Shown here in pieces: positions 62,261 through 64,000 of a stretch of 64,000 bases of DNA (its first letter is position 1; every line of letters begins with the position of its first letter). The stretch is from Sphagnum magellanicum. Lineage: Eukaryota > Streptophyta > Sphagnopsida > Sphagnales > Sphagnaceae. The DNA is taken from contig CM038919.1 of assembly GCA_021904315.1 (NCBI GenBank), positions 1,240,001-1,304,000 on the forward strand, read 5' to 3'. The position numbers and the translations under genes were made by a program. The notes beneath the pieces were generated by a model, which was not told where the DNA came from, did no database searches, and saw nothing but the letters and a program-made list of their open reading frames with translations.

Positions 62261-64000
62261 TTATTTTTCCACAATTGTCTTCTTATTCAATTGTGAGTTT
62301 ATTTCAGTTATCAAGAATATATTTTTCAGTTTTGTGTTCATCTATTCCTAGTTTAATTAAACTTATCATCTATCAATTATATAATGGGACCCACGATTGG
62401 AGTTTTGGTGTTGAGGTCAACTACACTGAAGACACGTTTACCTTTAATGTAGTTTATTCCAACACCAATACATTAAACATTGTATAAACAATGTTGTCAA
62501 ATTTAACTACATAGAACCATCTGATAGTTCAAAATCAATGTTGCTGAACTGAAACTTGATGAGGTTACAATTGAAAGTATTTTCATTAAGAAGGTAATGC
62601 CTTGAGCTTTCATCCCATCAACACAGGCATTGCCAACAATATCAATAATGAAAGAAGCTTAAATATCCAAATCAAGGGAATTAGAAGCAAATAAAAACAA
62701 GGTTTCAATAGTCATGGACATGGTCAGGTACTGACCATCAATGTGCATTTACTTATAGAATAGTTGTTGACCATGGAAGGTTATTTTGACCATGGTCAAA
62801 TTTTACAAGATCCCAATTCCCCCTACAAATATTCAATATTGCCAGGAACTTGTTAATAGAATTGAACTTGAAGACAAAAAGGTACTAAATGGATATTTGT
62901 AAAGGATTGGAGTATGTATAGACCTGTTCAACTTTTATGATTATCTTCTAGTCGAAATGTAGTGGTCGAAATGTAGTGGTGTATGATCTTGAATATACCT
63001 TATTTGAGTTTATGTCCATCTCCTTCCAAGCTAATTCGATCATGGCCAAAATTGGGGTTCCTATTTGGTTGGTTTTGATTTTTTGGGTTTATGGTGGGTT
63101 GGTGAAACCATGTTTTTGATATATAGCATGGGCATTTTTTGGAACATTTCTATAGTTTCAGTGGGTCATTGATCCAATAGTTGAGAACATGATGAATCAT
63201 CAGTGTTATGTTCATAAGCTTTGGAATTTGTTGATTTCCTCATTTTCAAAGATTAAAGGTGTTATTTAGTCTAATTAGTCTAATACTTCTAATCTAGACT
63301 TTACTAAAATTATACATTTGAAGTGGAATGTACTTTAGTTTAAAGATGCAAGAAGGTACATTTGTCAAGTTGCACATTTGTCAAGTTTGCAAAGTTTTTG
63401 CATGCACTTGGAACAAGCAAGATTTGGTATAACTTAGTGGACCAATAACTTGAGTTGTGATTTGACTATCTTGGTAGGACTCCTCATATGAATTATTTAT
63501 TTTCATCTTTTCGTCAAGAGCTCTTTTTAGTTATGCATCATGTAATTGTGCTTGTTCCTATGCATTTGGTAGCTGAATTGAATCAATCCATATCTTGTTC
63601 CATTATTCTAATTTAAAAGTTGGGCATGGTGATGAAGGTGGAATTTTTTTTATGTTTCTAGAAAGCACATCCATCTATGATTATAAGATAAGTGAACATT
63701 TGATTCATTACATTCATTTTGGGTTAAGAAAATGAAGGAATGCAATGTATGTTGTTGCATTTATCATGTAGAACTGGAGGAGTTGAAAGTTGTCATGGCA
63801 TCTATCCTGGGTTGATTACATTGTGGAAAACTATAATTTGTCCCAAGGACCCCCATTTAGAACGACATGCCTTGGATTGTGTCTTTGGGAAATGTGAAAA
63901 TTGTGGCATGGAGAACTTGGCAATTTGTCCAAGTAAGGAGGATGGATCATCATTTACCCTAATATCTTGGAAACATTTCAATATGGAAACCATTGTAATT

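Larger units (their letters stand above)
59492..63661 (+). other. Putative 4.2-kb intron packed with repeats
   Basis: Bounded by a donor-like CAG|GTTTGT and an acceptor-like TTTCTAG. It has no coding look and contains a 70-bp local duplication (59621 and 59691), the 92-bp tandem array and several decayed longer repeats. The splice sites are inferred from motif and from the resumption of family-like sequence only. Confidence 0.4.
58749..64000 (+). pseudogene. Decayed spliced gene of an unnamed family, running off the window
   Basis: A 179-codon open frame (58749-59288) encodes a basic, helical protein segment ('RVSCVQQRIAIELNIVVENV', 'VKYVIPNIIKSSKDVIAKGD', 'FLSGLVQSLSEVKLPNTVKK'). After a frame change the coding look continues to about 59491 with 'VTVLSWWASKTHMNPNIKEV' and 'APKVYEEKPT'. 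The sequence CAG|GTTTGT at 59491/59492 resembles a splice donor, and a pyrimidine tract with TTTCTAG ending at 63661 resembles an acceptor. Beyond it come 'KECNVCCCIYHVELEELK' (about 63733-63788) and a Cys-rich 'CVFGKCENCGMENLAICP' (about 63874-63930), continuing past 64000. Stops and frame changes show decay. I loosely recall similar WW...SPN / CCC-YHVE proteins as repeated sequences in plants and animals, but cannot name the family. It may be a transposon-borne gene. Confidence 0.5.

Noticed and set aside
1-64000. tRNA, rRNA and snRNA genes
   Set aside because: No cloverleaf with A and B boxes or rRNA core sequence was recognised by eye on either strand; a covariance-model scan was not possible.

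Overview
The window reads as nuclear DNA of a land plant. The evidence is two intact intron-bearing plant genes (an alpha-expansin and a plant-type 2-oxoglutarate/Fe(II) oxygenase), plant-style CACTA, hAT, Helitron-like and Ty3/Gypsy elements, and a very AT-rich, CpG-poor background typical of old methylated repeats. The lineage cannot be fixed from sequence alone. The old nested repeats and a Gypsy element carrying a DNA methyltransferase make me favour a non-flowering lineage such as a lycophyte or fern, with low confidence.

Layout. 1-2207: right part of a non-autonomous CACTA-like element. 2208 to about 10260: a broken Ty3/Gypsy element whose pol region carries a cytosine-5 DNA methyltransferase domain between protease and reverse transcriptase; a 998-bp solo LTR of another family sits in it with a perfect 5-bp target duplication. 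10313-18937: small inverted-repeat elements, one hAT MITE with a perfect 8-bp duplication, and a decayed BED/hAT transposase. 18950-20720: a CpG-rich orphan patch, then a decayed tandem repeat. 22019-24418: the oxygenase gene with TATA box, long leader and three exons. 26501-27026: a perfect 23-bp inverted repeat around a 480-bp spacer.

28330-37690: a second broken Gypsy element (integrase plus a long coding-like stretch downstream of it), split by other insertions that include an inverted solo LTR and a CACTA-like element, and hit by a third solo LTR. 41378-44880: a hairpin, a 620-bp MITE, a CACTA-like right end and a second hAT transposase remnant. 45770-46170: a poly-T minisatellite ending in a Helitron-like 3' terminus. 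46850-50400: CpG-rich DNA with the expansin gene, whose second intron carries a 222-bp tandem duplication of a repeat also found just upstream of the oxygenase gene.

50420-58745: mostly featureless AT-rich DNA. 58749-64000: remains of a spliced protein-coding unit of a family I cannot name, with a putative 4.2-kb intron full of tandem repeats, running off the right edge.

Only two genes look intact and there is no sign that they act in a common pathway. The most unusual item is the methyltransferase-bearing Gypsy fossil; next is the unnamed gene family at the right end.
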